64,000 nucleotides of DNA from Aestuariibacter sp. A3R04 (lineage in GTDB: Bacteria > Pseudomonadota > Gammaproteobacteria > Enterobacterales > Alteromonadaceae), in assembly GCF_018860805.1 (NCBI RefSeq), contig NZ_JAHKQR010000003.1:682001-746000 (forward strand), in the 5' to 3' direction. Shown here one piece after another: positions 56,135 through 64,000 of this stretch. A program made the position numbers and the translations under genes. The notes beneath the pieces are model-generated. The model worked only from the letters and a program-made list of their open reading frames with translations, ran no database searches and was not told the origin of the DNA. How positions within the stretch are numbered: position 1 is the first letter of the stretch; every line of letters begins with the position of its first letter.

Positions 56135-59071
56135 TCACAGAGCTCCGGTAGTCGCTGAGTAATCTTTCGTTACTTTCAATATTGGTGAATTCTCTATTGG
56201 CCTCTGATTGGGAGCTTTATAAGATACATCAAGATATTTCAGAGGGCTTGAAAAGAGAAATTCTCCATTAAAAGCCGAGCCCGGATTGCCAAGCCTTAGT
56301 AGTTCACTATTTTGATTAACGTAAAGAGACATGTCTGAATAGTTAACGTTTATGCCGTCAAATCTATTCTGCTCAGAATTACCTTTGTAAGCTGCCTCGG
56401 AAAGGTAATCTTTTATTAATAGCCGCCGCTGTGAGTGATTCGTGGTGTTCAAATAGCTGTCTTGTGGAAGGATGTTATTACTAATAAATATAGCCTCAGT
56501 TCCCGTCCCCCAGCTCTCTTTTTTTACGTTGTCACGTATAATTGTATAAAAAGCATTAGGACTTTTTTTGATAAAAATATTATTTTGAACGCCGACTGCT
56601 GTCATTTTATGATCAAGTCGCATAAAAGAATAATGATCTGACTCGGCGGCATGAATAACAGTGTTGTTAGTGAATCGTACAATACCGTTTGAGCCACCAG
56701 TACCATCATCGCCAGCTCTAATGGCATAGGAATCTTTGCCTAGCCAAAACAAATTTCCTGTTACGTCTTGCTCGATTGGGTGCCTGGTAACGACAACAGG
56801 ACCGATTAATTCGACGGCGTATCTAGCCTGTTCAAGGTCATTTACTTCGATCCAGTTGTAGTATAATTCCAAACGCTCGGCCCTAGATTTTACAGTATTA
56901 CCTTTATTGCCATGTAAGAAGCTGTGAGTAATCTTCAGGGTACTGTTTGGAAACATGTATTGATCTGTAGCGACATAAACCGCGTGACCCCACGGGCGTC
57001 CTTCATATTTACCGCCAGTTCTCGTTATTTCAGATTGGTTGATGGTAAGGCTACCAGATGATGAGTCGGTACCAAGTATTCCGTGAACTTTACAATCGTG
57101 AAGATAAATGTTTTCAAGCACAATATTGTTGGATTCGTGCCGGAAGCAAATCGTGTCTGCTCCGGTGATTTCTATGTTCTCAAAACGGATATTGTGAGAG
57201 CTACGCACGCCGATAGTCCATGGCCAGCGAGTGTGATTCCCTTTAAAGGTTGGCCGCTTACCATTGACGCTTGTTCCACGAAAGATAATAGGGTTAGTTT
57301 TGGTGCCACTAATACCCTCCAGAATAAACGGTTTATATTCGTAATTCCCAGCAATATTGACAATATCGCCAGCAACAAGTTGCGATGCAATATCTTCTAC
57401 TTGTTTATATTCTCCCTCAGGGTGAATATGCCATTCTCTTGGGGCGCGGCCGGTATTTGATGTTTGGACTCCCCATTTTAAATACAATGGACTTGTATTT
57501 TCAGCCAGGTCTGGAAATACAGCTTTTACTCTTTCAGTTGTTGATAACCCGTGAGTGTGAGGGGTATTGTAGGCTAGGACAACGCGATCGCCGTTAGATA
57601 TTTCTGTATCCTCTTGTGTAAAGGGGGCGCCGTTTACAGAAAACCAAGAGCCTTTAACTGAAGTAAGGACTGCATCAGTCTCCATACCGCCAAACTCGAT
57701 ACATTCGGAAGCAGTAGCAACACCTGGTTCTATTTCAAGGGTTGATGAAAGCACGGTTCCAACCTGGGAGCGTTTACCATTGCCTCTTATGTACAAATCT
57801 AAAGGGCGACAATCACTAAAATAATTTGGATCTACAGTCAGCAATAGCGGTGAGGTAGGTTGTTCTTTCTGCGCCGGTTCAGAGGGGGTATTGCTATTTA
57901 CGTTTTCTGAATTGACGGTTATCCATGTTAAGTTAGTTTCTTGGTCTGCGTCAGTCTGGAAAACACCGTTGTAGAGGAATGTACGACTATTCTTATCTTG
58001 TATTTGTTGTAATACCAACTGGTCGTTTGCTTCTACATTAACTGAATTCGTGTTTATTATTTCACCATTAACAGATACTTGTACACCTGATTGAGACAAT
58101 GAAAGTAAACCTGACTCAGATACCGAGATACACATTGAATCAACAGTTGGAATACCTTCGCTCTCTATAGAATAAGGGATATTGACGTCTGTTTGGCCCG
58201 TTATCATCGTACAGGACTGCCCTGCAAGTTCATTTTCAGTAATAACGCGCCATCGATAATAGACTTCTTGTTTTGCGCTCTTATCATCGAAATAGCTTAG
58301 TTTAAATCGAAAGTTATTAGCATCACCACTAATAGTGGATACTTTATCGCGTAAAGCAACAGACATGTTTTCATGTACTTCTGTCGTATCATTGGTTTCT
58401 TGCGTCCCATTGATAACAAGGGTCTCCCTTCGGTGTGGCTCAACAAAAGTACTCGAAGGAACATTTATAAAAGTAATACATTCGCTGGTTACGATGCTGC
58501 CAGGCGCACCTTCTAAAATTGGCTCTAGCTCCTGTCCTTGTACTGATAATGATAGGTCAACGATTTCACAACTGTTGTTATTTTCACTGGTCGCACCTTC
58601 TGAACTATCGACAGGAATATCAACAGGCACAGTGGTGTCACTACTGCTTACCACTTGGTTAACGTAGACGCGTTTTTGAGTTGTTTCTAACGAGTCAGGG
58701 AGTTGTCCAATGATTCTATAGATGGTTTGTAAGCCTACAGTTTTTGGAGCTCGTGCTTTTATCTGTAACTGCGTCCCAGAAGGCAAAGAAAATGGTGCAG
58801 AAGAAAACTGACCGCCATTTATGGCAGCTAACACATTTCCTTGCGGCTCGAAAAGAATATCAGGATGACCATCTTCAACGGTAACACATTGGGAAGTGAA
58901 CACTTCGCCAGCGGCCAGATTCGATAGTGTAGGGAAACTAAATCCGTTTATATAGCCACCCTTGTTAGTTGAAAGTGATACAGCTTCACAATTTCCTTCT
59001 GTGGCGTAGACGGCTAGGGGAGCTGACGACATCATCAGCGAAATGGCAATGGTTAGTGTACGGATTTTCAT
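56135..59071 (-). CDS. Large secreted beta-helix protein with four N-terminal two-Cys modules
   Basis: A 978-residue exported protein with signal peptide MKIRTLTIAISLMMSSAPLA-VYA; the ATG at 59071 is preferred to a TTG seven codons upstream. Cysteine pairs at about 28/62, 168/198, 287/314 and 421/457 mark four modules of 110-140 residues. Each has a VNG or INGxxF-like turn and ends near a Trp or Val strand; linkers are Ser/Thr/Asn-rich. Residues about 545-900 form a parallel beta-helix paralogous to that at 49542-51197 (SGSLTINQSEITRTGGKYEG, GHAVYVATDQYMFPNST, GNTVKSRAE). The fourth module (CRPLDLYIRGNGKRSQV) is the closest to the single module of the short paralogue. It is probably a cell-surface polysaccharide-binding or modifying protein. 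Confidence 0.82.
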   Translation of the reverse strand: MKIRTLTIAISLMMSSAPLAVYATEGNCEAVSLSTNKGGYINGFSFPTLSNLAAGEVFTSQCVTVEDGHPDILFEPQGNVLAAINGGQFSSAPFSLPSGTQLQIKARAPKTVGLQTIYRIIGQLPDSLETTQKRVYVNQVVSSSDTTVPVDIPVDSSEGATSENNNSCEIVDLSLSVQGQELEPILEGAPGSIVTSECITFINVPSSTFVEPHRRETLVINGTQETNDTTEVHENMSVALRDKVSTISGDANNFRFKLSYFDDKSAKQEVYYRWRVITENELAGQSCTMITGQTDVNIPYSIESEGIPTVDSMCISVSESGLLSLSQSGVQVSVNGEIINTNSVNVEANDQLVLQQIQDKNSRTFLYNGVFQTDADQETNLTWITVNSENVNSNTPSEPAQKEQPTSPLLLTVDPNYFSDCRPLDLYIRGNGKRSQVGTVLSSTLEIEPGVATASECIEFGGMETDAVLTSVKGSWFSVNGAPFTQEDTEISNGDRVVLAYNTPHTHGLSTTERVKAVFPDLAENTSPLYLKWGVQTSNTGRAPREWHIHPEGEYKQVEDIASQLVAGDIVNIAGNYEYKPFILEGISGTKTNPIIFRGTSVNGKRPTFKGNHTRWPWTIGVRSSHNIRFENIEITGADTICFRHESNNIVLENIYLHDCKVHGILGTDSSSGSLTINQSEITRTGGKYEGRPWGHAVYVATDQYMFPNSTLKITHSFLHGNKGNTVKSRAERLELYYNWIEVNDLEQARYAVELIGPVVVTRHPIEQDVTGNLFWLGKDSYAIRAGDDGTGGSNGIVRFTNNTVIHAAESDHYSFMRLDHKMTAVGVQNNIFIKKSPNAFYTIIRDNVKKESWGTGTEAIFISNNILPQDSYLNTTNHSQRRLLIKDYLSEAAYKGNSEQNRFDGINVNYSDMSLYVNQNSELLRLGNPGSAFNGEFLFSSPLKYLDVSYKAPNQRPIENSPILKVTKDYSATTGAL

Positions 59072-59471
59072 AGCAGTTAGACCCTTGGACAAATTACGCT
59101 TAAACTATAACTTAGATTTCATTGTCTTTGAGTATTGTTTGGTATACCAGTGTTGGATAGATGTCGCTAAAGATACCCAAGTGACTGATAATAAGGAAGA
59201 CCAGATTTCGAACAATAAAATTTTTCTGGGATATGCCTTGTAGAGACCAAAAATCAAATGGAATATAAAAGGGAGTATTTCCTCCAAAATTTATTGCGCG
59301 AAGTCAGTGGGAGCCCTGAATCCCGCTCTTTCGATAGAGAAACATATATTGTTAGGGCAAGCTTAGGCGCAAAATTTTGAACATGACGGTATCTAAGCAC
59401 GCATATCGAGCGAAGCATGTGGTCGTCAAGAAGAGAGCGATGTGCCAGATCAACAAACTAGAAAGCCATTT
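59072..59471. other. Intergenic region upstream of the large beta-helix gene
   Basis: These 400 bp lie between the large beta-helix gene and a GT4 gene, both on the minus strand, and should contain the beta-helix promoter and the end of the glycosyltransferase transcript. No clear promoter, hairpin or binding site was recognised. A 60-codon frame here starts at TTG and lacks coding character. Confidence 0.5.
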
Positions 59472-60599
59472 TTAGTTTGTTTCAAATAGGTCAAGTATGG
59501 TGGATACGTTGTTTTCCCAGTTGAGGTGGGATATGGAGCTGCGGATGGCAGAAGCGTCCCACTGTTGTGAGCGAAACCGCGAAATACCCTCAGCGATATC
59601 GTCGGGTAAATGACTGGTTAAAATAATGCCATTGACGGAATCTTTTAAAATTTCTGGTACACCGCCAACAGGGGTTACCAATGCTGGTACGCCACTAGCC
59701 AGTGCTTCAATCATTACGTTGGGTATACCTTCACGATAGCTAGGAAGGATAAGAGCATCGCTGTTCCGCATCATTTCTGCAATAAGCTCGTGGGGCAAAG
59801 AACCGTGGACAGTAATATGCGAGGAAAGCCCGCGTTCGTAAATACAGGACTGTAAACGTTCCATCTCAGCTCCTTTACCCGCCACGTCGAGGTGAATATT
59901 GTGGCCTGATAGTCGCAGAGTATCAATGCATTCAACCAGTTCAAAGATACCTTTGGTGGAAATGATAGTGCCTACAAACAGTAGTCTACATAGTTTCTGG
60001 TCGAGTGTGTCGTTTACTTTAAGAGTGAATCTGTCAACATTTACACCATTGTAGACGGCCTTGGTACAAATGCCGTTGTCATACTGATTAATTAGCTTTG
60101 CCATTGCCTGACTTTTGGTAACAACACAAGTCGCTTGCTTAAAGGCTGAGAGTATTTGTTTACGCCGGTTAGATTGTTCTATGTGCACATTGATGTCGCT
60201 GCCGTGGCATTGAATAACAAGTTGAAAGCGGAATATTCTCTGTAGCCAGGCTGCACACACGCCGTCGGGGTACGCCCAACTAGCCAATACGCGTTGAGCA
60301 CTCGCAAACTTGACTAACGGAACTACACAAATGATTACGGAGAGAAGCAAGAAAAAAGGATAGAATCGCCTGCCTGCACCTGGTGTATAAAAATAAGGGA
60401 AGGTGGTAACGTCATCTGGTTGTCTTTGCCATTTAATAATGCGATGTTTAAACCACTCAATAAAAGGAACTGGCACAAGGTAAGTCATCTTGGCTCTGCC
60501 TGCCATGCACTGGGTTTGCTGATAGTTGAAGGCGGCGCGGTTTGGGTCCCAGGTGACTGGGTATAAATTAGAAAAGAATAAGATAGCGGGCGTTGACAT
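59472..60599 (-). CDS. Family 4 glycosyltransferase
   Basis: A 375-residue GT-B enzyme. N-terminal half: ILFFSNLYPVTWDPNRAAFN and a hydrophobic segment (FYPFFLLLSVIICVVPLVKF). The linker HGSDINVHIEQSNRRK and CVVTKSQAMAKLIN follow. Donor half: YNGVNVDRFTLK, LLFVGTIISTKGIFELVECI, SDALILPSYREGIPNVMIEA and ALASGVPALVTPVGGVPEIL, with the E-x7-E motif. It starts 5 bp after the previous glycosyltransferase stop. It adds an unknown sugar to the repeat unit. Confidence 0.92.
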   Translation of the reverse strand: MSTPAILFFSNLYPVTWDPNRAAFNYQQTQCMAGRAKMTYLVPVPFIEWFKHRIIKWQRQPDDVTTFPYFYTPGAGRRFYPFFLLLSVIICVVPLVKFASAQRVLASWAYPDGVCAAWLQRIFRFQLVIQCHGSDINVHIEQSNRRKQILSAFKQATCVVTKSQAMAKLINQYDNGICTKAVYNGVNVDRFTLKVNDTLDQKLCRLLFVGTIISTKGIFELVECIDTLRLSGHNIHLDVAGKGAEMERLQSCIYERGLSSHITVHGSLPHELIAEMMRNSDALILPSYREGIPNVMIEALASGVPALVTPVGGVPEILKDSVNGIILTSHLPDDIAEGISRFRSQQWDASAIRSSISHLNWENNVSTILDLFETN

Positions 60600-60604
60600 T
60601 TTGC

Positions 60605-61687
60605 TTATTGTACTCCAATGAATGGGGCTAAATAAATATCAGATACCTGATTAATCCCGAAGTGGGTAGATACATACACGTATGCATTGTTGGCCAGTGT
60701 TTCATACATTAACGTATCAGTTGCCATTTTTTGCATATACATAGCGAGCTGCGTCGTGTCATCAACATCAATTAGCAACCCAGCGCGACTTTGTTCAATG
60801 AGAGAGGGAATGGCACCAACCCGGGTGGAAATAACAGGGCGTCTACGAGCCATTGCTTCCAACAATACCATTGGCAAACCTTCAGTATTGGAATTGATTA
60901 GGAGACAATCGAAGGTGTGATAAATGTTGTCTTCGTTAATCACATTGCCGTAAAACGTCACTTTGTCTGTTAGCTGGTTTTCAGCCACCCTTCTTTCCAG
61001 GTGGTCACGTTCGGGACCGTCTCCAAAAATATGTAATGTGCCGGGGGTAGTTAGTACCCATTTAGCAAAGACATCGATAACTTTATCAATCTGTTTTAAC
61101 GGTACCAAACGCGCCACCATGCCAAAGCGAAATACTGTATTGGGATTTCGTCTGGAGGGCAAACGATTAGAAGAGGGCACATAAACTCCATTTGGCACTA
61201 CGGTGACAGTAGCTGGCGACCATCTATACCGAGATCTAACACCATCTCGTACACGCTCGGATACTGCATAGCGGCCATTTAAATACGTGTTCGCCAGTTT
61301 GTGCGCTAGTACCATACCACCTAAGTTGGCCGAATGTTCGCCATGCATGGTATAAATCACTTTTTTTGTCATTAGATACCAAAAGAGTGGGGCTAGCGCC
61401 CTTATCACCGCAGGCGAATGAATATGGATAATGGTATATCGGCTGAGTACTTTGAGTGTGCTATACAATCGCGCAACAACATTACCCTGAATGGTGTAGT
61501 ATTTTATATTTGCACTAGAGAGTATTTGGGTAAATGGGTCGTTTGGTGCTCCAAATGACAAGATAGAGGCCATATGGCCCTGATGAGATTGAATTCTTGC
61601 CAAGTTCACAGCGCACTTTTCAGCACCGCCCACTTGTAAGCTACTAACGATGTGCAAAATGCGAAGGCCTTTAGTAAACGGGGGCAT
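60605..61687 (-). CDS. Family 4 glycosyltransferase
   Basis: A 360-residue GT-B enzyme beginning LRILHIVSSLQVGGAEKCAV, the classic GT4 N-terminal signature. Donor-side blocks are VPNGVYVPSS, FRFGMVARLVPLKQIDKVID, LHIFGDGPERDHLERRV, VTFYGNV and LLINSNTEGLPMVLLEAMAR followed by RPVISTRVGAIPSLIE. Its ATG lies 17 bp inside the end of the deacetylase gene, so the two are coupled. Relatives act in capsule and exopolysaccharide assembly; sugar unknown. Confidence 0.92.
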   Translation of the reverse strand: MPPFTKGLRILHIVSSLQVGGAEKCAVNLARIQSHQGHMASILSFGAPNDPFTQILSSANIKYYTIQGNVVARLYSTLKVLSRYTIIHIHSPAVIRALAPLFWYLMTKKVIYTMHGEHSANLGGMVLAHKLANTYLNGRYAVSERVRDGVRSRYRWSPATVTVVPNGVYVPSSNRLPSRRNPNTVFRFGMVARLVPLKQIDKVIDVFAKWVLTTPGTLHIFGDGPERDHLERRVAENQLTDKVTFYGNVINEDNIYHTFDCLLINSNTEGLPMVLLEAMARRRPVISTRVGAIPSLIEQSRAGLLIDVDDTTQLAMYMQKMATDTLMYETLANNAYVYVSTHFGINQVSDIYLAPFIGVQ

Positions 61688-62657
61688 ATGACACCATTTT
61701 TTTAAAGCTATCTGTCGTCATGGTTGGCTCTATGGGGAAGCGGTGTAAATCGTAACACTTCTTCTCCACGCTGGCGTTTATGCCTGGTCGAAAGTTAAAG
61801 GCTAGCTCATAACCGGATGATTTGAGTGCTTCGATAACACCATTGTTGTATGTCGATTGATTACCAACTGGATAGCTGAACGCGTTAATACTAATACCCA
61901 AATGTTCTTCGAGTAATTTTTTTGAGTGCTGTAGTTCAAAGAGAATTTCATCATCAGTAAGGCTTGAAAGAATATAATGATGATGTGAATGAGCGCCAAT
62001 TGTCATACCTGCTTTATACATTTCTTTTAACTGCGCCCAACTAACAAATTCTGGGCTGGGATAAGACGAGTTCAAGCCAGTAAGTGACTCCAGCTCTTCA
62101 ATTTGTTTGTCCAGACATTGCCCTGATGCCTTTATCTCTTTTAGCACCAGCCTGATAAACTGTTTAATGTCGCCTTTATAGCCCACTGAGTTGACCCACT
62201 GTGTCAGCTTAATGGTAGATAACGCGCTATTTTTTAATAGAAACGCAACTTTATCCCACCAAGGGAGCACGTTGTTACCCACTAAACCCGTGGCAATAAA
62301 AAACGCAGCTGGCACTTGGTGAGAGGTGAGGATCGGAAATGCATGATGGTAGTTGTCAGCGTATCCATCGTCAAAGGTAATGGCCATACATCGGCGGTTT
62401 TTTAGCAATGCTGGCGAAGCAATGGCTTGTGTAACGTCATCAAGACTAACAATATCAAAATGTTGTTTGAAAAAACGGATATGCGCATCCAGTTGTGACG
62501 GCGTACAAGAGTAAACGTTTGGATCGCCACTCGCTTCCCTGTAATCTCCAACGCGATGAAGGTTGACGCTATACAAGCCATAAGGAGCTTGTCTCCAGCG
62601 ACGCTGATCGAGCCCGATCAACGACTCAACCTTCATCTGAATCCGCTTTAAATCCAC
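61671..62657 (-). CDS. Polysaccharide deacetylase (NodB / CE4 family)
   Basis: A 328-residue enzyme that removes N- or O-acetyl groups from sugars. Motif 1 is AITFDDGYADNY (catalytic Asp and metal Asp), motif 2 GAHSHHHYIL (metal histidines), motif 3 FSYPVGNQ. LVGNNVLPWWDKVAFLL is the insertion common in exosortase-locus deacetylases. There is no signal peptide, suggesting action on cytoplasmic or membrane-bound intermediates. The GTG at 62657, 8 nt after AAGGA and 1 bp past the upstream stop, was chosen over a longer frame from 62825 that would overlap the neighbouring gene. Confidence 0.9.
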   Translation of the reverse strand: MDLKRIQMKVESLIGLDQRRWRQAPYGLYSVNLHRVGDYREASGDPNVYSCTPSQLDAHIRFFKQHFDIVSLDDVTQAIASPALLKNRRCMAITFDDGYADNYHHAFPILTSHQVPAAFFIATGLVGNNVLPWWDKVAFLLKNSALSTIKLTQWVNSVGYKGDIKQFIRLVLKEIKASGQCLDKQIEELESLTGLNSSYPSPEFVSWAQLKEMYKAGMTIGAHSHHHYILSSLTDDEILFELQHSKKLLEEHLGISINAFSYPVGNQSTYNNGVIEALKSSGYELAFNFRPGINASVEKKCYDLHRFPIEPTMTTDSFKKMVSYAPVY

Positions 62658-62658
62658 G

Positions 62659-63825
62659 TTACATCCTTCTAAATGTGGGCTTCGGTAGTATGTAATCTCT
62701 GTAATCGTTCGGGTCACCAGACTCACCGGCTTCCGCTGCCTTGGTAATATTATACATTTCTCTGGCACTGACGTAGTGCAGTTTATAGCGTTCTCCATCG
62801 TTGTACTTGGTGGTGAGATGGGCATGCATTAATTCTACAGGTTTGCCGAGTAGACAATCCATATCGATATCTTGCGCACCATGGGTGTGGATTTTAATGA
62901 AAACCCACTCTGGTCTGCCTTTTACATGAATATGTGTATCTACCCAGTTATCCACACGGCCAGGTGTTGGCTGACAGTTTTGCCGTATATCTGCACGCTC
63001 AATTTTAGGCAGAATGCCGAACTTGGATTCTTCTTTGTTAAAACCCAACGGCCCTTGCAGCATAAGCATATCACCCCAGGCCTCACCGTTTACCTTCATT
63101 TCGCGCCCGGTATCGTAGGACTTTGGTTTGTTAGGATCATCCTTGGCATAATACAGCGTGTTAGGCAGAGAAGGCTGAGTGGCGTCAGGAGACGGAAAGG
63201 TAAAATCTGCATAACAGCCCGTTTCTCGCAATACGATAAGCTCGTCATTGACACCGCACCATTTGCCTTGTGGGTGAGAGTTGTCCAACGCCCAGTTACC
63301 GTGAATAAAGGCATATACCGGCTGTCCGGTTTTGGGGTCCAGCGCAAGTGCACCGTGTTCCTGGTGCAGCGTTTTAGCAAAATTGCTCAGTGTTTTGCGT
63401 AAATTGTCACTGGTGTCGTCTTCGTGGTGAAGGTGTATTTCAATTTCACCAAAACCCCGATGACAGAGATCCGATAATTTAGCCAGGTGCTCATGGCGAT
63501 ATTCCTCTTCTGGAAAGAAAAAGGAATGCTTTGGATGGTATCCATCTGCATCGGTAAATTTACTCGCCATTGTCGGATAATCGCGCATCCAGCGGTCGAC
63601 CCGGGCTCTTTCCAGCTCTATGTTGTCTTTGTTTTTCCACTGAGGTTCGTAATGATCAACAAAACAAAACATCACGTGAATGGGGCCTTTGATATTGGCT
63701 TTGGCTGGCTTTCGCCTTTTAACGTAGCCGAGTATCCAGGTATGCATGTCCTTTTTGTAAATGAGAGCCAAGGCCGCTGATGCCACACAAATGGCTCCAA
63801 ATAAAAACAAGAAAACAAAAATCAT
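62659..63825 (-). CDS. Uncharacterised membrane-anchored protein with deacetylase-like motifs
   Basis: A 388-residue protein, not a recognised named family. One N-terminal TM helix (IFVFLFLFGAICVASAALAL) is followed by a basic stretch and a large soluble domain. The order of acidic and His motifs recalls a NodB-type barrel: MFCFVDHYEPQW, GEIEIHLHHEDDT, YAFIHGNWALDNS, and late FIKIHTHGAQD and MHAHLTTKYND. The ATG at 63825 overlaps the upstream stop as ATGA. It lies between a probable GT2 and the CE4 deacetylase, and all three are translationally coupled. It is probably a carbohydrate esterase or hydrolase; activity is inferred only. Confidence 0.7.
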   Translation of the reverse strand: MIFVFLFLFGAICVASAALALIYKKDMHTWILGYVKRRKPAKANIKGPIHVMFCFVDHYEPQWKNKDNIELERARVDRWMRDYPTMASKFTDADGYHPKHSFFFPEEEYRHEHLAKLSDLCHRGFGEIEIHLHHEDDTSDNLRKTLSNFAKTLHQEHGALALDPKTGQPVYAFIHGNWALDNSHPQGKWCGVNDELIVLRETGCYADFTFPSPDATQPSLPNTLYYAKDDPNKPKSYDTGREMKVNGEAWGDMLMLQGPLGFNKEESKFGILPKIERADIRQNCQPTPGRVDNWVDTHIHVKGRPEWVFIKIHTHGAQDIDMDCLLGKPVELMHAHLTTKYNDGERYKLHYVSAREMYNITKAAEAGESGDPNDYRDYILPKPTFRRM

Positions 63826-64000
63826 CAGCGTGCAGTCCTCTCCCAAGTAGCTGTTTGACGGGTTGTCAGAAATCTAACAAAACCGCGTCCCAGTGAAATG
63901 TTCATAGATACAAAAAATGTTATCAGGTTTATCACTGCCCCTAATTTACCTGTCATATCCCTTGTGCTCCTGGCGCCAACGGTAAAGAGTCCGTAAAACA
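63825..64000 (-). CDS. C-terminus of a membrane protein, possibly a GT2 synthase (partial)
   Basis: The last 58 codons of a minus-strand frame that enters from beyond the right edge. It shows a hydrophobic segment (LGAVINLITFFVSMNIS) and a basic tail ending WERTAR before the stop. Processive family 2 glycosyltransferases often end in a TM helix followed by a W-x-K/R-T motif, which is the only reason for that suggestion. The stop overlaps the next ATG (ATGA), so it is cotranscribed with the deacetylase-like genes. Confidence 0.45.
   Translation of the reverse strand, partial: FYGLFTVGARSTRDMTGKLGAVINLITFFVSMNISLGRGFVRFLTTRQTATWERTAR

Noticed and set aside
59105..59287. 60-codon minus-strand frame upstream of the large beta-helix gene
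   Set aside because: TTG start, no family character, located in the probable promoter region.
62872..63402. 176-codon plus-strand frame
   Set aside because: Antisense shadow of the deacetylase-like gene; no family character and incompatible with the tightly coupled minus-strand genes.

Overview
The window looks like chromosomal DNA of a marine gammaproteobacterium of the Alteromonadales (Alteromonas / Aestuariibacter-like). The base composition is moderate, there are two large TonB-dependent receptors, and the housekeeping genes (upp, tdk, glnE, hldE, a FadE-type acyl-CoA dehydrogenase, an LpxL-type acyltransferase) have gammaproteobacterial protein sequences. This placement is inferred from protein character alone. 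No rRNA, tRNA, CRISPR array, insertion sequence or prophage was seen.

Left part (1-16.4 kb), nutrient acquisition. A truncated M20 glutamate-carboxypeptidase-like gene and upp diverge. Next comes an operon of a TonB receptor and two tandem paralogous exported AbgB-like M20 amidohydrolases. A LysR regulator diverges from a serine hydroxymethyltransferase paralogue across a perfect 8-bp dyad. A LacI-type regulator follows, then a second TonB receptor; both have the same CG-centred near-palindrome in their promoters. A beta-lactamase-fold serine hydrolase converges on this receptor.

Middle part (16.5-34.5 kb), housekeeping and envelope. In order: tdk with a GGDEF-EAL protein, a FadE-like dehydrogenase with a FadR-like site, an operon of an RND/MMPL transporter, a LolA-like protein and two outer-membrane proteins, a small unknown gene, an LpxL-type acyltransferase, a TcpQ-domain protein, glnE, a DUF350 membrane protein, a YhbQ-like GIY-YIG protein and hldE.

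Right part (34.5-64 kb), a large exopolysaccharide / exosortase (XrtA, PEP-CTERM type) locus. The leftward unit carries the export machinery (outer-membrane protein, tyrosine autokinase, chain-length determinant, Wza-like lipoprotein). The rightward unit carries a priming sugar transferase, exosortase, CelD/BcsL-like acyltransferase, O-antigen ligase/polymerase, GT2, sulfotransferase and flippase, then a secreted beta-helix protein. A second block on the minus strand has two O-acyltransferases, three GT4 glycosyltransferases, a large second beta-helix protein, a polysaccharide deacetylase, an uncharacterised deacetylase-like protein and the C-terminus of a possible GT2 synthase at the edge. 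Together these would make, sulfate, acylate, deacetylate and export a cell-surface polysaccharide.

The least described element is the pair of secreted beta-helix proteins. They share a beta-helix domain preceded by one or four copies of an unnamed two-cysteine module of about 110 residues.
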